This document shows positions 1 through 8,793 of a DNA stretch of 64,000 nucleotides, piece after piece. The stretch's first letter is position 1. Each line of letters begins with the position of its first letter. The notes under the pieces were generated by a model, which searched no databases, was not told the DNA's origin, and was given only the letters and a program-made list of their open reading frames with translations. Source of the stretch: Candidatus Gastranaerophilales bacterium (lineage in GTDB: Bacteria > Cyanobacteriota > Vampirovibrionia > Gastranaerophilales > Gastranaerophilaceae); assembly GCA_944325605.1 (NCBI GenBank), contig CALVAX010000007.1:40863-104862 (forward strand), written 5' to 3'. Both the position numbers and the translations under genes were made by a program.

Positions 1-2
1 TT

Positions 3-176
3 GACGGCGGCACAAGATACCTCAAATCAATGCTCGACAAATATAATGGGAATATAATACTTGCGCTTGCGGCATACAATGCCGGCCCCGGCGCAGTTGA
101 CAAGTACGACGGGGTTCCTCCGTATAAGGAAACTCAGAATTACATACGGAATATTCTGGCGAATTATCTTGAGTAG
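3..176 (+). CDS. Lytic transglycosylase, C-terminal fragment
   Basis: Open from the window edge; the 57 visible residues end at TAG 174-176. The stretch [16 protein letters not shown] followed by [14 protein letters not shown] is the typical end of the SLT (family 1, Slt70/MltC-like) lytic transglycosylase fold: AYNAGP-V is the conserved substrate-groove motif and ETxxYI closes the domain. The protein would cleave murein glycan strands in the periplasm with release of 1,6-anhydro-MurNAc. The start, any signal peptide and the catalytic Glu lie outside the window. Confidence 0.85.
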   Translation, partial: DGGTRYLKSMLDKYNGNIILALAAYNAGPGAVDKYDGVPPYKETQNYIRNILANYLE

Positions 177-249
177 AGAGATAGGATTAAATTTTTACGT
201 AACGCGCATTGCAGGTTGTGGTAAATTTTAATTTCATTCAATTATATTT

Positions 250-535
250 GGTACTTTCTTGTACCGACAAGAAAGTACCGCAAAGAAGCTCCCGACCGGC
301 GCTTCACTCTCTAATCAATTGTAACCGTTTCAATTGAAGCAAGTGAACTTGTGCTTCGCACTCAAACCGCACTTGCTTTGTTGTTCTGAAACGGAACATT
401 GATTGTTCGCTGCGCAATGGTCGGATTTAAAAATTTCAACTACAATATTTTGTCTTTCACTGTCATTCTGAATTTATTTCAGAATCTCATAGAGCTACAG
501 AGATGAACTCAGCATGACAAAATATTGTAGTTGAA
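250..535 (+). repeat. Composite structured repeat, copy 1 (three hairpin modules)
   Basis: Three palindromic modules in fixed order. Module 1 (250-279) is a 13-bp hairpin, GGTACTTTCTTGT with its complement. Module 2 (292-424) is closed by CCGACC/GGTCGG, with nested arms AATCAAT..CCGTTTCA / TGAAACGG..ATTGATT and an apical GAAGCAAGT hairpin. Module 3 (435-535) has perfect 20-bp arms (435-454 and 516-535) around a GTCATTCTGA-type core. The same three modules recur in opposite orientation at 5890-6172. No coding potential is seen. Confidence 0.8.
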
Positions 536-1456
536 CCCATCGCCGCAATAGCGGAGCGGTAAATTCCGCCACACTTTGTCATCCTGAGTTTGCGGATTTC
601 GGTAGGGTGAAGCAAAGCGGAACCCGTAAGGTGCGGGGCGGACGTTACTCCGCACGCACCCCGAATAATCCAAGATAGTTTCAGGCACCCAACGTCATCC
701 TGAGGCGCACGAGCAGAGGGTGAAAGGCGTTAGCCGTACCCGTTTACTGCGAGTGCGAAAAGCCGAAGAATCTTCTGAAAACGCAAAAGGATTCTTCGGT
801 CGTTTCACTCCCTCAGAATGACAGTGATAGACACAATGGACGATTTCTTATCACCTTTATTTAAGGTGAATAAGTGAATAGGTGATAAAGTGAATAAGTT
901 CTTTTCTGTGCTACGCACTGTTAAACAATTCCCCTTTTCACCCTCATCGGAATTTATAAAAAACTCCTATTGCCTTTTATTTCGTTACGAACTTATTCAC
1001 CTATTTACTTATTCACTTATTCACTTTGTTTTGAACTTTTCGTCTTAACGCCTTTACGTCTTATCGTCTTTTATTCCGTAACTTCCTAGTGCCCTATCGC
1101 ATTAGTATCGTTTTCCGCAACAAACATTTCAACTTTTCAACCTTTCACCCCTTCAACTCTCCTCACTCTTCACCCTTCACGCTTCACTTTACCGTCCCCC
1201 CTCACCCTAGTCTGTAGGTTGGGCATAATTGTCCAACAAAAAAGTCTTGTCATGCAAAGGCTATTAAAAAAGCAAATCACCCACACCCGAATTTCTAAAC
1301 TCGCTACGCTCATTAAGAAATTATTCCCTCTCCCCTCAAGGGAGAGTGAAACTCTTTTACGTAACGAACTTTTCGTCTTATCGTCTTCTTTAACATTTTT
1401 GCAATAATTATTTTTTCTGATACAATAACTTTAGCTATATTAAAGAAAGGGATTTA
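536..1456. other. Non-coding repeat-rich intergenic region
   Basis: About 920 bases with no convincing gene. It holds GTCATTCTGAG-type hairpin halves (around 580-600, 690-710 and 770-825), the GTGAATA inverted repeat, phased CGTCTTA repeats (about 1040-1070 and 1372-1385) and a pyrimidine-rich stretch of TTCAACC/TTCACCC units (1128-1190). A 62-codon open frame at 1219-1407 runs through this repetitive DNA without a ribosome-binding site and is not taken as a gene. Confidence 0.7.
866..1024. repeat. Large inverted repeat built from GTGAATA units
   Basis: The left arm (866-901) consists of near-repeats of GTGAATA and GTGATAA; the right arm (989-1024) is its imperfect complement with about five mismatches over 36 bases, and the loop is about 87 bases. 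A second, window-truncated copy with the same upstream flank (cgatttcttatcaccttta) lies at 63897-64000. It could form a long hairpin as DNA or RNA; function unknown. Confidence 0.75.
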
Positions 1457-2818
1457 ATGAGATTTTCATCATCTTTTAAAGTCGGGCTTTTGACTCTGTT
1501 ATCACTGGTTTTGCTTGTGGGAGTTGTTCTTAAGGTAAAAGGAAGGGCTCTTACTTCTGCCAAACGTATTGAAATAACTTTCAAAGATGTCAATGGCATG
1601 CGCCCCGGTGCAGGCGTTCAGATGATGGGATTGAAAGTCGGGCAGGTTGAAGAAATTAAACCTGTCATTGACAACGAAAACAGTCATGTTGATGTTAAAT
1701 TTGTTATTACTGAACCCGGAATTGAAATTCCAAAAGCTTCAGTGTTTTCAATTCAGCAGTCCGGCTTAATCGGCGAACTTTTCCTTGAAATTACTCCGCC
1801 TAAAACACGTACAATTTTTATTCCGATGAAAAACAAAGATGTTTTATATAAAGATGATGATGTAAAAATGAAACTTGATGATAAAATTTACAATGTCGGA
1901 AAAATTAAAAATATCGAAATCGTTTCACGAGAAGTTTTGCCATACAATATCAAGGATACAATTAAGACAAATAATGCATACAAGATTGATTATATAATCA
2001 ATCTTCCGGGGCTTATTCTGCCGGAATTTCTGAAAGGGGAAACGGTTACGGAAAAAGGAGAAAAAGCTCTTCTTGTCTCAACCTTAGATGATATAACCCT
2101 TCCTTATCCGACTCAAACTTCTCCTTATACAATTGTTGAACCGATGCGAATATCAGACTTTATGGAATGGCAGTATAAGGCAGCTGAATCTTTGACTGAA
2201 ACAAATAAGAAAGTTAATAATCTGCTGTCAGATGAAGTTATTGCAGAATTGAAAGATTCTGTCACAAACATCAATGATTTAACCGCCAAAACAGCGGATA
2301 CTATGAGCAAAATCGACGCTATTGTGGAATCTTCAAGAGAAGATATCGATACGTTGATGGCTCTGCTGGATCAAACTTCAAAAGACTTCAACAAAATGTC
2401 TGAAAATATCAATACAATTATAGGCGATCCGGAATTCAAAACGACAATGCTTTCTACGGCAAATTCGCTTGATCAGCTTGCACAGAATATAAATAAAATT
2501 ATAGGAAACGATGAAGAAGCCACACAGATGGCTGCTGATATAAGAGAAATCGCACATAATGCAAATGAAATCAGTACTTATATTAATGGATTTACAAAAG
2601 ATGAACAGTTGAAAAAAGATTTGACAAGTGCTGTATCAAATGCAAACAAAGCAATGATTAACCTTAATATGGCGCTTTCAACAGTAAACCAGATGACGCC
2701 AGAAAAGAAAACCGAATTACAAACAATTATTGACGATACAAAAGTTACAACATGCAATTTGAAAAAATTCTCTGAAAAATTAAATAAGAGATTTTTACTC
2801 TGGCGGCTGATGTTCTAA
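1457..2818 (+). CDS. MCE-domain (MlaD-like) lipid transport protein
   Basis: 453 aa. An N-terminal membrane anchor (about residues 8-26) is followed by an MCE domain (about 35-115; FKDVNGMRPGAGVQMMGLKVG is the family's hallmark region) and a long, largely helical tail (about 230-440) rich in Asn, Thr and Asp. Proteins of this family (E. coli MlaD, plant/cyanobacterial TGD2-like) form hexameric periplasmic rings that carry phospholipids between inner and outer membranes with an MlaEF ABC transporter. No transporter genes are adjacent here. AAAGAAAGGG precedes the ATG by a suitable distance. The position before lpxK fits an outer-membrane lipid role. Confidence 0.85.
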   Translation: MRFSSSFKVGLLTLLSLVLLVGVVLKVKGRALTSAKRIEITFKDVNGMRPGAGVQMMGLKVGQVEEIKPVIDNENSHVDVKFVITEPGIEIPKASVFSIQQSGLIGELFLEITPPKTRTIFIPMKNKDVLYKDDDVKMKLDDKIYNVGKIKNIEIVSREVLPYNIKDTIKTNNAYKIDYIINLPGLILPEFLKGETVTEKGEKALLVSTLDDITLPYPTQTSPYTIVEPMRISDFMEWQYKAAESLTETNKKVNNLLSDEVIAELKDSVTNINDLTAKTADTMSKIDAIVESSREDIDTLMALLDQTSKDFNKMSENINTIIGDPEFKTTMLSTANSLDQLAQNINKIIGNDEEATQMAADIREIAHNANEISTYINGFTKDEQLKKDLTSAVSNANKAMINLNMALSTVNQMTPEKKTELQTIIDDTKVTTCNLKKFSEKLNKRFLLWRLMF

Positions 2819-2835
2819 AAAAGAAAGGAAAAATA

Positions 2836-3150
2836 ATGAAAATTACCCCTGTTAATACAACAAAATTCACAGGATTCGGCACATCCGACATGAAAAAATT
2901 TGTACATTACACGCTAAGAAAACAACAGGGCTCAATGTATGAACTTCATAAAAAGTTTGAGCCGGATTTAATTAATGTATTTTCTAATTCCGGCAAAATC
3001 CATATTGATAAAGCTGTTCAGAATTGGAAAGCTGATGATTCTTTAAGGGGCTTTGTTTTTAAATCTGAGGAAAAAACTCTTGAACAAAAAATCAAAGATG
3101 ACAAAAAACTGATTGCATCATTGAAAGTAAGAGGGAAAATTAACTTCTGA
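2836..3150 (+). CDS. Hypothetical protein with N-terminal FTG motif
   Basis: 104 aa, not recognised as a named family. The N-terminus (MKITPVNTTKFTGFG) has the short polar leader ending in FTG that recurs in two other unrelated proteins in this window (GT5 at 20547 and the protein at 60499). The rest is charged and probably helical, with no membrane segment or cysteine motif. AGAAAGG lies 8 bases before the ATG. It starts 17 bases after the MCE gene and its stop overlaps the lpxK start by one base, so it is co-transcribed with both. Confidence 0.65.
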   Translation: MKITPVNTTKFTGFGTSDMKKFVHYTLRKQQGSMYELHKKFEPDLINVFSNSGKIHIDKAVQNWKADDSLRGFVFKSEEKTLEQKIKDDKKLIASLKVRGKINF

Positions 3151-4172
3151 TGAGTTTAAAAACAGAAATAACCAAAATTCATTATGACAAAAACGCAGGC
3201 GGAATACTTTTTGGAGTTCTGAAATTTTGTTCGTTGTTTTACGGGGCTGGAAGCGGATTAAAGAATTATCTTTATGACAAAAAAATTTTAAAGCAGAAAG
3301 AAGTAAATGCTTTTGTAGTTTCAGTCGGGAACGTGACGACAGGCGGGGTTGGCAAAACTCCTGTAGTGTCGCAGATTGCAAAATATTTTATATCTCAGGG
3401 CGAAAAAACAGCAATAATTTCACGCGGTTACGGCGGTGCGCTTTCAAACAAACAAATTAATATCATTTCTGACGGAAAAGAAATTTTTTATAACGCAAGG
3501 CTTGCGGGAGATGAACCCTTCTGGCTTGCGCAGAATACAACTGGTGCTGTTGTAATAACGTCTAAAAACAGGGTTGAGGCCGCAAAATACGCAATCGAAA
3601 AATACGGCGTGACAAAAATCGTTTTAGACGACGGATTTCAGCACAGAAAACTTAAACGCGACCTTGATATAGTGCTTGTCGACAGCGAAAAGCTTTACGG
3701 AAACGAAAACCTTCTTCCGGCAGGTCCTTTAAGAGAAGGAAAAGAAGCCTTCAAAAGAATAGACAGAATGGTAATTGTGAGCAAAAATACGAACCACGAA
3801 AAGGCTGAAAAACTTGCAAAAATTACGGACAAAAAGATGAAAATTCCGACAATTCTCTGCTATACGGAACCTGATTACGTTTACAATATAAAAACCGGCG
3901 AAATTCTGCCCGATGACTCGGAAGCCTCGGCAATTTCTGCAATCGGTCAGCCGGAACAGTTTTATAAATTTTTGGGCAATTTCAGAATTACAAAAACTCT
4001 GACTTTTGACGACCATCACAGATACGAAGAAGACGAACTTCCCGAAGGCACCATCATCACAACGGAAAAAGACGCGGTCAAACTTAAAAATTTCAACCGC
4101 GACAACATTTATGCGCTCAAACTCAGAACAAAAATTGACGTTGAGGATTTGCTGGCAAATAAAAACGCCTGA
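3150..4172 (+). CDS. lpxK: Tetraacyldisaccharide 4'-kinase LpxK
   Basis: 340 aa, normal length for LpxK. It phosphorylates the 4' position of the lipid A disaccharide at the inner membrane, the sixth Raetz-pathway step. The P-loop is GNVTTGGVGKTPV (about residues 60-72), followed by SRGYGG, the GDEPFWLA region and LDDGFQHRKLKRDLDIV, all LpxK signatures. An N-terminal hydrophobic stretch (GVLKFCSLFYGAGSG) matches the membrane-docking helix. ATG overlaps the upstream stop by one base (translational coupling). The gene implies an LPS-bearing outer membrane. Confidence 0.95.
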   Translation: MSLKTEITKIHYDKNAGGILFGVLKFCSLFYGAGSGLKNYLYDKKILKQKEVNAFVVSVGNVTTGGVGKTPVVSQIAKYFISQGEKTAIISRGYGGALSNKQINIISDGKEIFYNARLAGDEPFWLAQNTTGAVVITSKNRVEAAKYAIEKYGVTKIVLDDGFQHRKLKRDLDIVLVDSEKLYGNENLLPAGPLREGKEAFKRIDRMVIVSKNTNHEKAEKLAKITDKKMKIPTILCYTEPDYVYNIKTGEILPDDSEASAISAIGQPEQFYKFLGNFRITKTLTFDDHHRYEEDELPEGTIITTEKDAVKLKNFNRDNIYALKLRTKIDVEDLLANKNA

Positions 4173-4196
4173 TTTTTAGAAGTGCATTTCAAAAAT

Positions 4197-4859
4197 TTAC
4201 CACAGAAAATCTTCGTCCTCATTGTTAAATTTCTGATTTCTAAGGATAGTTCGCGGATATTTTCCGCCTTTCTCAATAATTGAACAGAATTCGTCAGTCA
4301 GATAAATCTGGTTATCCATGCTTGTATACTTGTTATGATTTGAAAGAGCAAGCATAAATACGTCATAACCCCATTTATTAGGCCCGCCCTCAGCGTTTAC
4401 ATCAAGGATAATCTGCAAAACATCGCCTTTTAAATCAAACATCAGAATTGTACCGTCATTTGTTCTGTAAACATTGGCATTTCTGACAATATGACTGTAA
4501 TTGCAATATCTATTTACAGACTCACCGCCCTGCGCATAAACAGTTTCCTGATCCGCATATTTTGTTTTTAAGTCATCACCGTCATACTCTTTCAAATTTA
4601 AAGATTCAATAAGATATTTTTCAAGCAATAAACATTCATCAGTCCGGTATTCATAAGACATCTGGGTTCCTGTATAATATATGTAACACGCACCTATCCC
4701 GTACTCTGCAGTTATATAGTTCAGGGCATTTTGTAAAACTGAATACTGTTTTTTGAAAGCCACTTCAAAGGCCTTCATTTTATACTTGCCCATAAGCCCG
4801 GGGATAGTCATAGCAGCAACGATACCGATAATGCCTAAAGTTATCAAAACTTCGGCCAT
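4197..4859 (-). CDS. Type IV pilin-like prepilin (type II secretion/pilus major subunit)
   Basis: 220 aa as readable from the ATG at 4859, but that start lacks the prepilin peptidase site. In the same frame upstream lies KLLRGFT-MAEVLITLGIIG, giving the classical G-F cleavage site and Glu at mature +5, so translation should begin further up. A good Shine-Dalgarno (AGGAG, 4933-4937) precedes an ATG at 4921-4923, separated from the readable frame by 13 consecutive G (4892-4904); 12 or 15 G would join the frames. The C-terminal part has the Cys-containing, Asp-rich globular domain usual for these pilins, including LDVNAEGGPNKWGYDVF. An internal start at 4859 (GAGAGGG upstream) is possible but would miss the leader. 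Confidence 0.85.
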   Translation of the reverse strand: MAEVLITLGIIGIVAAMTIPGLMGKYKMKAFEVAFKKQYSVLQNALNYITAEYGIGACYIYYTGTQMSYEYRTDECLLLEKYLIESLNLKEYDGDDLKTKYADQETVYAQGGESVNRYCNYSHIVRNANVYRTNDGTILMFDLKGDVLQIILDVNAEGGPNKWGYDVFMLALSNHNKYTSMDNQIYLTDEFCSIIEKGGKYPRTILRNQKFNNEDEDFLW

Positions 4860-4891
4860 CGTAAACCCTCTCAGGAGCTTATTTGCGGGTG

Positions 4892-4904
4892 CCCCCCCCC
4901 CCCC
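4892..4904 (-). repeat. 13-base poly-G tract in prepilin leader (phase-variation candidate)
   Basis: Thirteen C on the + strand, G on the coding strand, about 20 bases after the likely ATG (4923). The leader ATG frame and the pilin frame join only when the tract length is divisible by three; with 13 they are out of frame by one. Such tracts slip during replication and switch surface proteins on and off in other bacteria. A sequencing or assembly length error is the main alternative. Confidence 0.75.
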
Positions 4905-4997
4905 TAAAACCTTGTCCTGTCATACTTTTCAGCTCCTATAATATTCTACACTAACATACTACCATATATTTTTTATATTTTCAAGATTATTAATATT

Positions 4998-5144
4998 GGA
5001 GCTATATAGCAAATTCCACTGATACTATAATAATCCGTCATTCTGAGGACTAAAGTCCGAAGAATCTTGTTATTGAGATACTTCACTAACGTTCAGTATG
5101 ACGCTGTTTTGAAGATTTTTGACGAAATTTGCGACATAACTTCC
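4998..5144. repeat. MITE-like element, copy A
   Basis: Left end GGAGCTATATAGCAAATTCC and right end GAAATTTGCGACATAACTTCC are imperfect terminal inverted repeats. The middle carries the ATTCTGAG/AGAATCTTG hairpin. Flanks ATTAATAT (left, just inside 4990-4998) and ATTAATAC (right, from 5145) resemble an 8-bp target duplication. Related copies are at 24021, 44150 and 50673; this one is the most degenerate. Confidence 0.7.
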
Positions 5145-5191
5145 ATTAATACTTTATTGAAACTACAAAATTTTAATTATAAAATTATTTT

Positions 5192-5815
5192 ATGATTGAC
5201 GAAATTGTAGAAAAATTAAAACAGGCAGACCAGCCAAGAAGCGATTTTGTAAACTTTATGGAAGATATTCGCGACCCGTATATTGTTTTAATCGCCTGCA
5301 TTTTAAGCCTCAGAACTAACGACAAAACAACATATCCTGCGACATTAAGAATGCTGGAGATCGGGCGTACTCCGGAAGATTTTGCAAAATGCGACGTCAA
5401 AACTTTAGAAAAAGCGATTTATCCTGTCGGATTTTACGCAAACAAAGCGCGCCAGATTGTGGAGCTTTCGCGCACCCTTGTTGAAAAATACAATTCTAAA
5501 GTTCCGGACTCAATTGAAGAAATGACAAAATTCAACGGAGTAGGGAGAAAAACCGCAAATTTAGTTATGGCAAAAGGATTTCAAAAACCAGCAATCTGCG
5601 TAGACGTACACGTGCATAGAATTTTCAACCGCCTCGGTTATATAAAAACCAGAACTCCTGAAGAAACTGAATTTGCCCTGAGAAAAAAATTACCGGAAAA
5701 ATACTGGATGGATATAAATACTCTTCTTGTCACCCACGGGCAGAACATCTGCAAACCGGTCAACCCAAAATGTGATATTTGTCCTGTTAAGGACTACTGT
5801 GCAAAAAACATTTAA
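5192..5815 (+). CDS. nth: Endonuclease III (DNA glycosylase/AP lyase)
   Basis: 207 aa. A bifunctional base-excision repair enzyme that removes oxidised pyrimidines. The helix-hairpin-helix FNGVGRKTANLVMAKGF (about 112-128) contains the catalytic Lys, and VDVHVHRIFNRLG contains the catalytic Asp. The C-terminal Cys cluster C-x6-C-x2-C-x5-C (CKPVNPKCDICPVKDYC) binds a [4Fe-4S] cluster. There is no Shine-Dalgarno; TAAAAT lies exactly six bases before the ATG, with TTGAAA further upstream, so the message may be leaderless. It stands alone between two repeat blocks. Confidence 0.95.
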   Translation: MIDEIVEKLKQADQPRSDFVNFMEDIRDPYIVLIACILSLRTNDKTTYPATLRMLEIGRTPEDFAKCDVKTLEKAIYPVGFYANKARQIVELSRTLVEKYNSKVPDSIEEMTKFNGVGRKTANLVMAKGFQKPAICVDVHVHRIFNRLGYIKTRTPEETEFALRKKLPEKYWMDINTLLVTHGQNICKPVNPKCDICPVKDYCAKNI

Positions 5816-5889
5816 CAAATTGACATTTAGAACAGTAATAAACTATTCATTATTTTATAATTATGTCCTGCGCGGACAGCGGTCGCTTT

Positions 5890-6172
5890 TTCAACTACAA
5901 TATTTTGTCCTTCACTGTCATTCTGAATTTATTTCAGAATCCAGTTGAGATACTGAGATAAACTCAGCATGACAAAATATTGTAGTTGAAAGTTTTTAAT
6001 CCGACCATTGCAGAATGAGCAATCAATGTTCAGTTTCAGGACATCAAAGCAAGTGTTGTTTGAGCGTAAGCGAGTTCACTCGCTTCGATTGAAACGGTTA
6101 CAATTGATTAGCGAATGAAGCACAGGTCGGGAGCTTCTTTGCGGTACTTTCTTGTCGGTACAAGAAAGTACC
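5890..6172 (-). repeat. Composite structured repeat, copy 2 (inverted relative to copy 1)
   Basis: The same three modules as 250-535 in reverse: the 20-bp-arm hairpin (5890-5909 with 5971-5990), the module closed by CCGACC (6001-6006) and GGTCGG (6125-6130), then the GGTACTTTCTTGT hairpin (6143-6172). Inside module 2 the arms AATCAAT..GTTTCA / TGAAAC..ATTGATT are kept, while the apical hairpin has different sequence (GCGAGTTCACTCGC) but still pairs. That preserves structure over sequence. Confidence 0.8.
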
Positions 6173-6217
6173 ATATTTCAACAAAAGAAAAGAACGAACA
6201 TTATAATAAAATTTCCA

Positions 6218-6433
6218 TGTCATTCTGAGGGAGTGAAACGACCGAAGAATCCCATCGGTTTTTGAGGAGATTCTTCGCTTACGCTCAGAATGACATATTT
6301 TTTATTTGTCGGATTAGTAAATCCGAACTACTCGTTGAATGACATATTTCAATGCAAGGAGATTCTTCGGCCGCTTCGCGCCCTAAGAATGACAGACTTT
6401 TATTGTATCTGCGGAATTTGTCATATAAGTACC
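6218..6433. repeat. Degenerate GTCATTCTGAG hairpins with a MITE right end
   Basis: Two nested hairpin units: GTCATTCTGAG (6219) pairs with CTCAGAATGAC (about 6284), and a second TGACATATTTC...AAGAATGACAG unit follows. The block ends in TTGTATCTGCGGAATTTGTCATATAAGTACC, matching the right end of the MITE-like family (compare 50790-50821), but no left end is present. Probably a rearranged or truncated element. Confidence 0.55.
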
Positions 6434-6496
6434 TTATTTAACAAATTGACATTTGCCGCAGCATCAGGTTATTATAAATAAAAAAGTAAAGGGGAT

Positions 6497-8662
6497 ATGA
6501 TGACTGTAATTGGAATTATTTTGATAGCAATCTGGCTTTTTATAATCCAGAATAAATTAACACAGCTTTCGGACACTGTTCAGGCGCTGAAAGAAAATTT
6601 TTTGACTGACAAAATCAGGACAAAAGAACTGTCTTCAAATATTGAGCCTGCTAATACACAGGCAGTCGAAAAGCCGGAACCGCCTCAGGCATCAATGGAA
6701 CCGGAATCCATAAGTGATATTCCCGATGAATGTTTATTTTCTACCTGTGCAAAAACTGAAACGCACCAACCTGACTCAAAAATTGTCCAAAAAGAAAAAC
6801 AGACTTCCTCTTTTGAAAATATATTTTTAGGAAATATCTTCAACAAAATCGGCGCCGTTGCAATACTCATCGGGCTTGTTATACTAATAAAAATCGTATC
6901 TCCGTATTTCGTATTCACGGATGGATTAAAAACTGCACTGGGGTATTTAGCGGGATTTGCGATGATGATAGGGGCGTTAAAACTTAATGCAAAACCCAAT
7001 ATGCGTAGTTTTTCGGAAGTTCTTTTAGGAACAGGTTTTGGCGCACTGTTTATTTCGACATACTGCGCCGGAATTTTGTTCAAGTTTTTCGATCTTCCGC
7101 AAACTGTAATTGTAGCCTCAGCGCTTCTTCTTGCGGCATTTTATCTTGCGGATAAACTTAAGACTGTTTCAATGCTTGTGATAAGCCTTATTGCAGCTTA
7201 CATAACGCCTTTTTTGCTGAATGCGGAGTTTGAAACGTCATCAAACTTTTTGTTCGGATATTTTATTTTCATAAACATTCTGACACTTTTGTACACTTAC
7301 AGAAACAAATCCAGAGGGATTACAAACAACATAAACCTTTGCGTGACATTTATATCGGCGCTTATTCTATGCGGCAGTGACTCTAATATTTTGATGCCTC
7401 TTGTTCTGTGGGGTGTATATGTAATTTACGATTTAATGACACAGTCGGATACAGAAAAAGGCTGCGTATTATCTTACATAAACCTCGGCGTTTTGACAGG
7501 ACTTTTGCTTTTGATAGAGTCTGATAACAACACTTACATTCATTTTGGTTACATTAATCTTGCTGCAGCGTTTATTTATGCGGTATTCACATATTTAAAC
7601 AAATCCAGAGAACAAGAGTTTAAAAAATATCTGAATTTGAGCCTTGCTGCGGCATTTTTGGCGGTATGCTTTATATGTGATGAATCTCCGACAACAAAAT
7701 GCTATGTCTGGGCTGTTGAGGCTGCTGCTCTTGCATATTATGCCTGCAAATACAAATTAAAAATGCTTGCAATCTGGACAATATTAATCTGGGCGGTTGC
7801 AACATTTTCAATAATTCCTGTTGACGGAGTGTTTGCAATCAAGAGTATCAAAGACTTTACACCGGTATGGAACGTAAGATTATTGATGTTTACACCGGTA
7901 ATATTATCATCTGCGGCTTCATATTATCTGCTGTCAAAATCAGACGACAAAAAATTCATTGACATTGCAGAATCCTTCAAATTTGCCTGCATAACATCCA
8001 TTTATTTTTATATGGGACTTGAATTGAACAATATAATCACTCAGCGCTTTATCGGCGAAAACACCTCACCTGATTTTATAAACAACATGACAAATTCCAT
8101 TCTCGGATTTGCTTATACGATAAACTTAAAACGTCTTAATACGATTGACTCTAACTGCAAACCGTTTGTTTCAATTGTTGCGGCGATTGCCGGAATATTC
8201 TCCACAATATATCTTATTGTCACAGGAACCCGTTATTTTCCTGTTGAAGCATACATACCGGTAATTAACATAAGATGTGCGGCATTTTTATCAGGCATTG
8301 CAGCCTGCATTGTTTTCAACAGACTGACCGGAAAAATTTTTTACAAATATCTTGCAATAATTTTCGGCTTTATTCTGATGAATTACGAAACAGCAGATAT
8401 CATTTCAAAATACACACTTGATTCGGGGCTTATATCCGTCGGCTGGATTTTGTACTCCGGAATAATCACAACTATCGGAATATTCAAAAACACAAACTGG
8501 CTCAAGGCTTCCGGTATTGTATTGTGCATAATTTCGATTTTAAGAATATTTTTCCATGACCTTAGAGAGGTTGATCTTATATACAAATTCATCGCAATAC
8601 TCACACTCGGAGTTTGCTTAATGATTTTGTCATATCTTTATAACAAAAAATCATCCAAATAA
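6497..8662 (+). CDS. DUF2339 family polytopic membrane protein
   Basis: 721 aa. A short N-terminal membrane helix is followed by a cytoplasm- or periplasm-exposed, Glu/Pro-rich linker (about 30-110). Then come many hydrophobic segments separated by short loops from about residue 115 (GNIFNKIGAVAILIGLVILI) to the C-terminus. The opening, an FxxKIGxxAxxxGxxxxLK-like helix followed by repeated Gly-rich membrane helices, is the layout of DUF2339 proteins. Their function is unknown; envelope-associated transport has been suggested. AAAGGGG lies just before ATGATG; either ATG (6497 or 6500) may serve. Monocistronic. Confidence 0.75.
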   Translation: MMTVIGIILIAIWLFIIQNKLTQLSDTVQALKENFLTDKIRTKELSSNIEPANTQAVEKPEPPQASMEPESISDIPDECLFSTCAKTETHQPDSKIVQKEKQTSSFENIFLGNIFNKIGAVAILIGLVILIKIVSPYFVFTDGLKTALGYLAGFAMMIGALKLNAKPNMRSFSEVLLGTGFGALFISTYCAGILFKFFDLPQTVIVASALLLAAFYLADKLKTVSMLVISLIAAYITPFLLNAEFETSSNFLFGYFIFINILTLLYTYRNKSRGITNNINLCVTFISALILCGSDSNILMPLVLWGVYVIYDLMTQSDTEKGCVLSYINLGVLTGLLLLIESDNNTYIHFGYINLAAAFIYAVFTYLNKSREQEFKKYLNLSLAAAFLAVCFICDESPTTKCYVWAVEAAALAYYACKYKLKMLAIWTILIWAVATFSIIPVDGVFAIKSIKDFTPVWNVRLLMFTPVILSSAASYYLLSKSDDKKFIDIAESFKFACITSIYFYMGLELNNIITQRFIGENTSPDFINNMTNSILGFAYTINLKRLNTIDSNCKPFVSIVAAIAGIFSTIYLIVTGTRYFPVEAYIPVINIRCAAFLSGIAACIVFNRLTGKIFYKYLAIIFGFILMNYETADIISKYTLDSGLISVGWILYSGIITTIGIFKNTNWLKASGIVLCIISILRIFFHDLREVDLIYKFIAILTLGVCLMILSYLYNKKSSK

Positions 8663-8685
8663 ACCACGCTCAGGGCAAACCGGAG

Positions 8686-8708
8686 ATTTAAAAACTTGCT
8701 TTTTAAAT
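8686..8708 (+). terminator. AT-rich palindrome after the DUF2339 gene
   Basis: ATTTAAAAA-cttgc-TTTTTAAAT forms a 9-bp AU-only stem 24 bases past the stop. It is a weak terminator candidate; it lacks G-C pairs, so its function is uncertain. Confidence 0.35.
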
Positions 8709-8793
8709 ACCATTGTGCGATAATTTTTATAAGATTAAGTTGTAAAAAATACACTAATCGGGGTTAATAGTAAATCACAATAGGAGTCGAAAA

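Noticed and set aside
1219..1407. 62-codon open frame in the first repeat region
   Set aside because: No ribosome-binding site, lies within CGTCTTA and other simple repeats, and the composition is that of the repeats.
5727..5948. 73-codon frame overlapping the end of nth
   Set aside because: Out-of-frame shadow of nth continuing into the composite repeat.
250..6172. CRISPR array
   Set aside because: Repeats are few, palindromic, of differing type and not regularly spaced; no cas genes.
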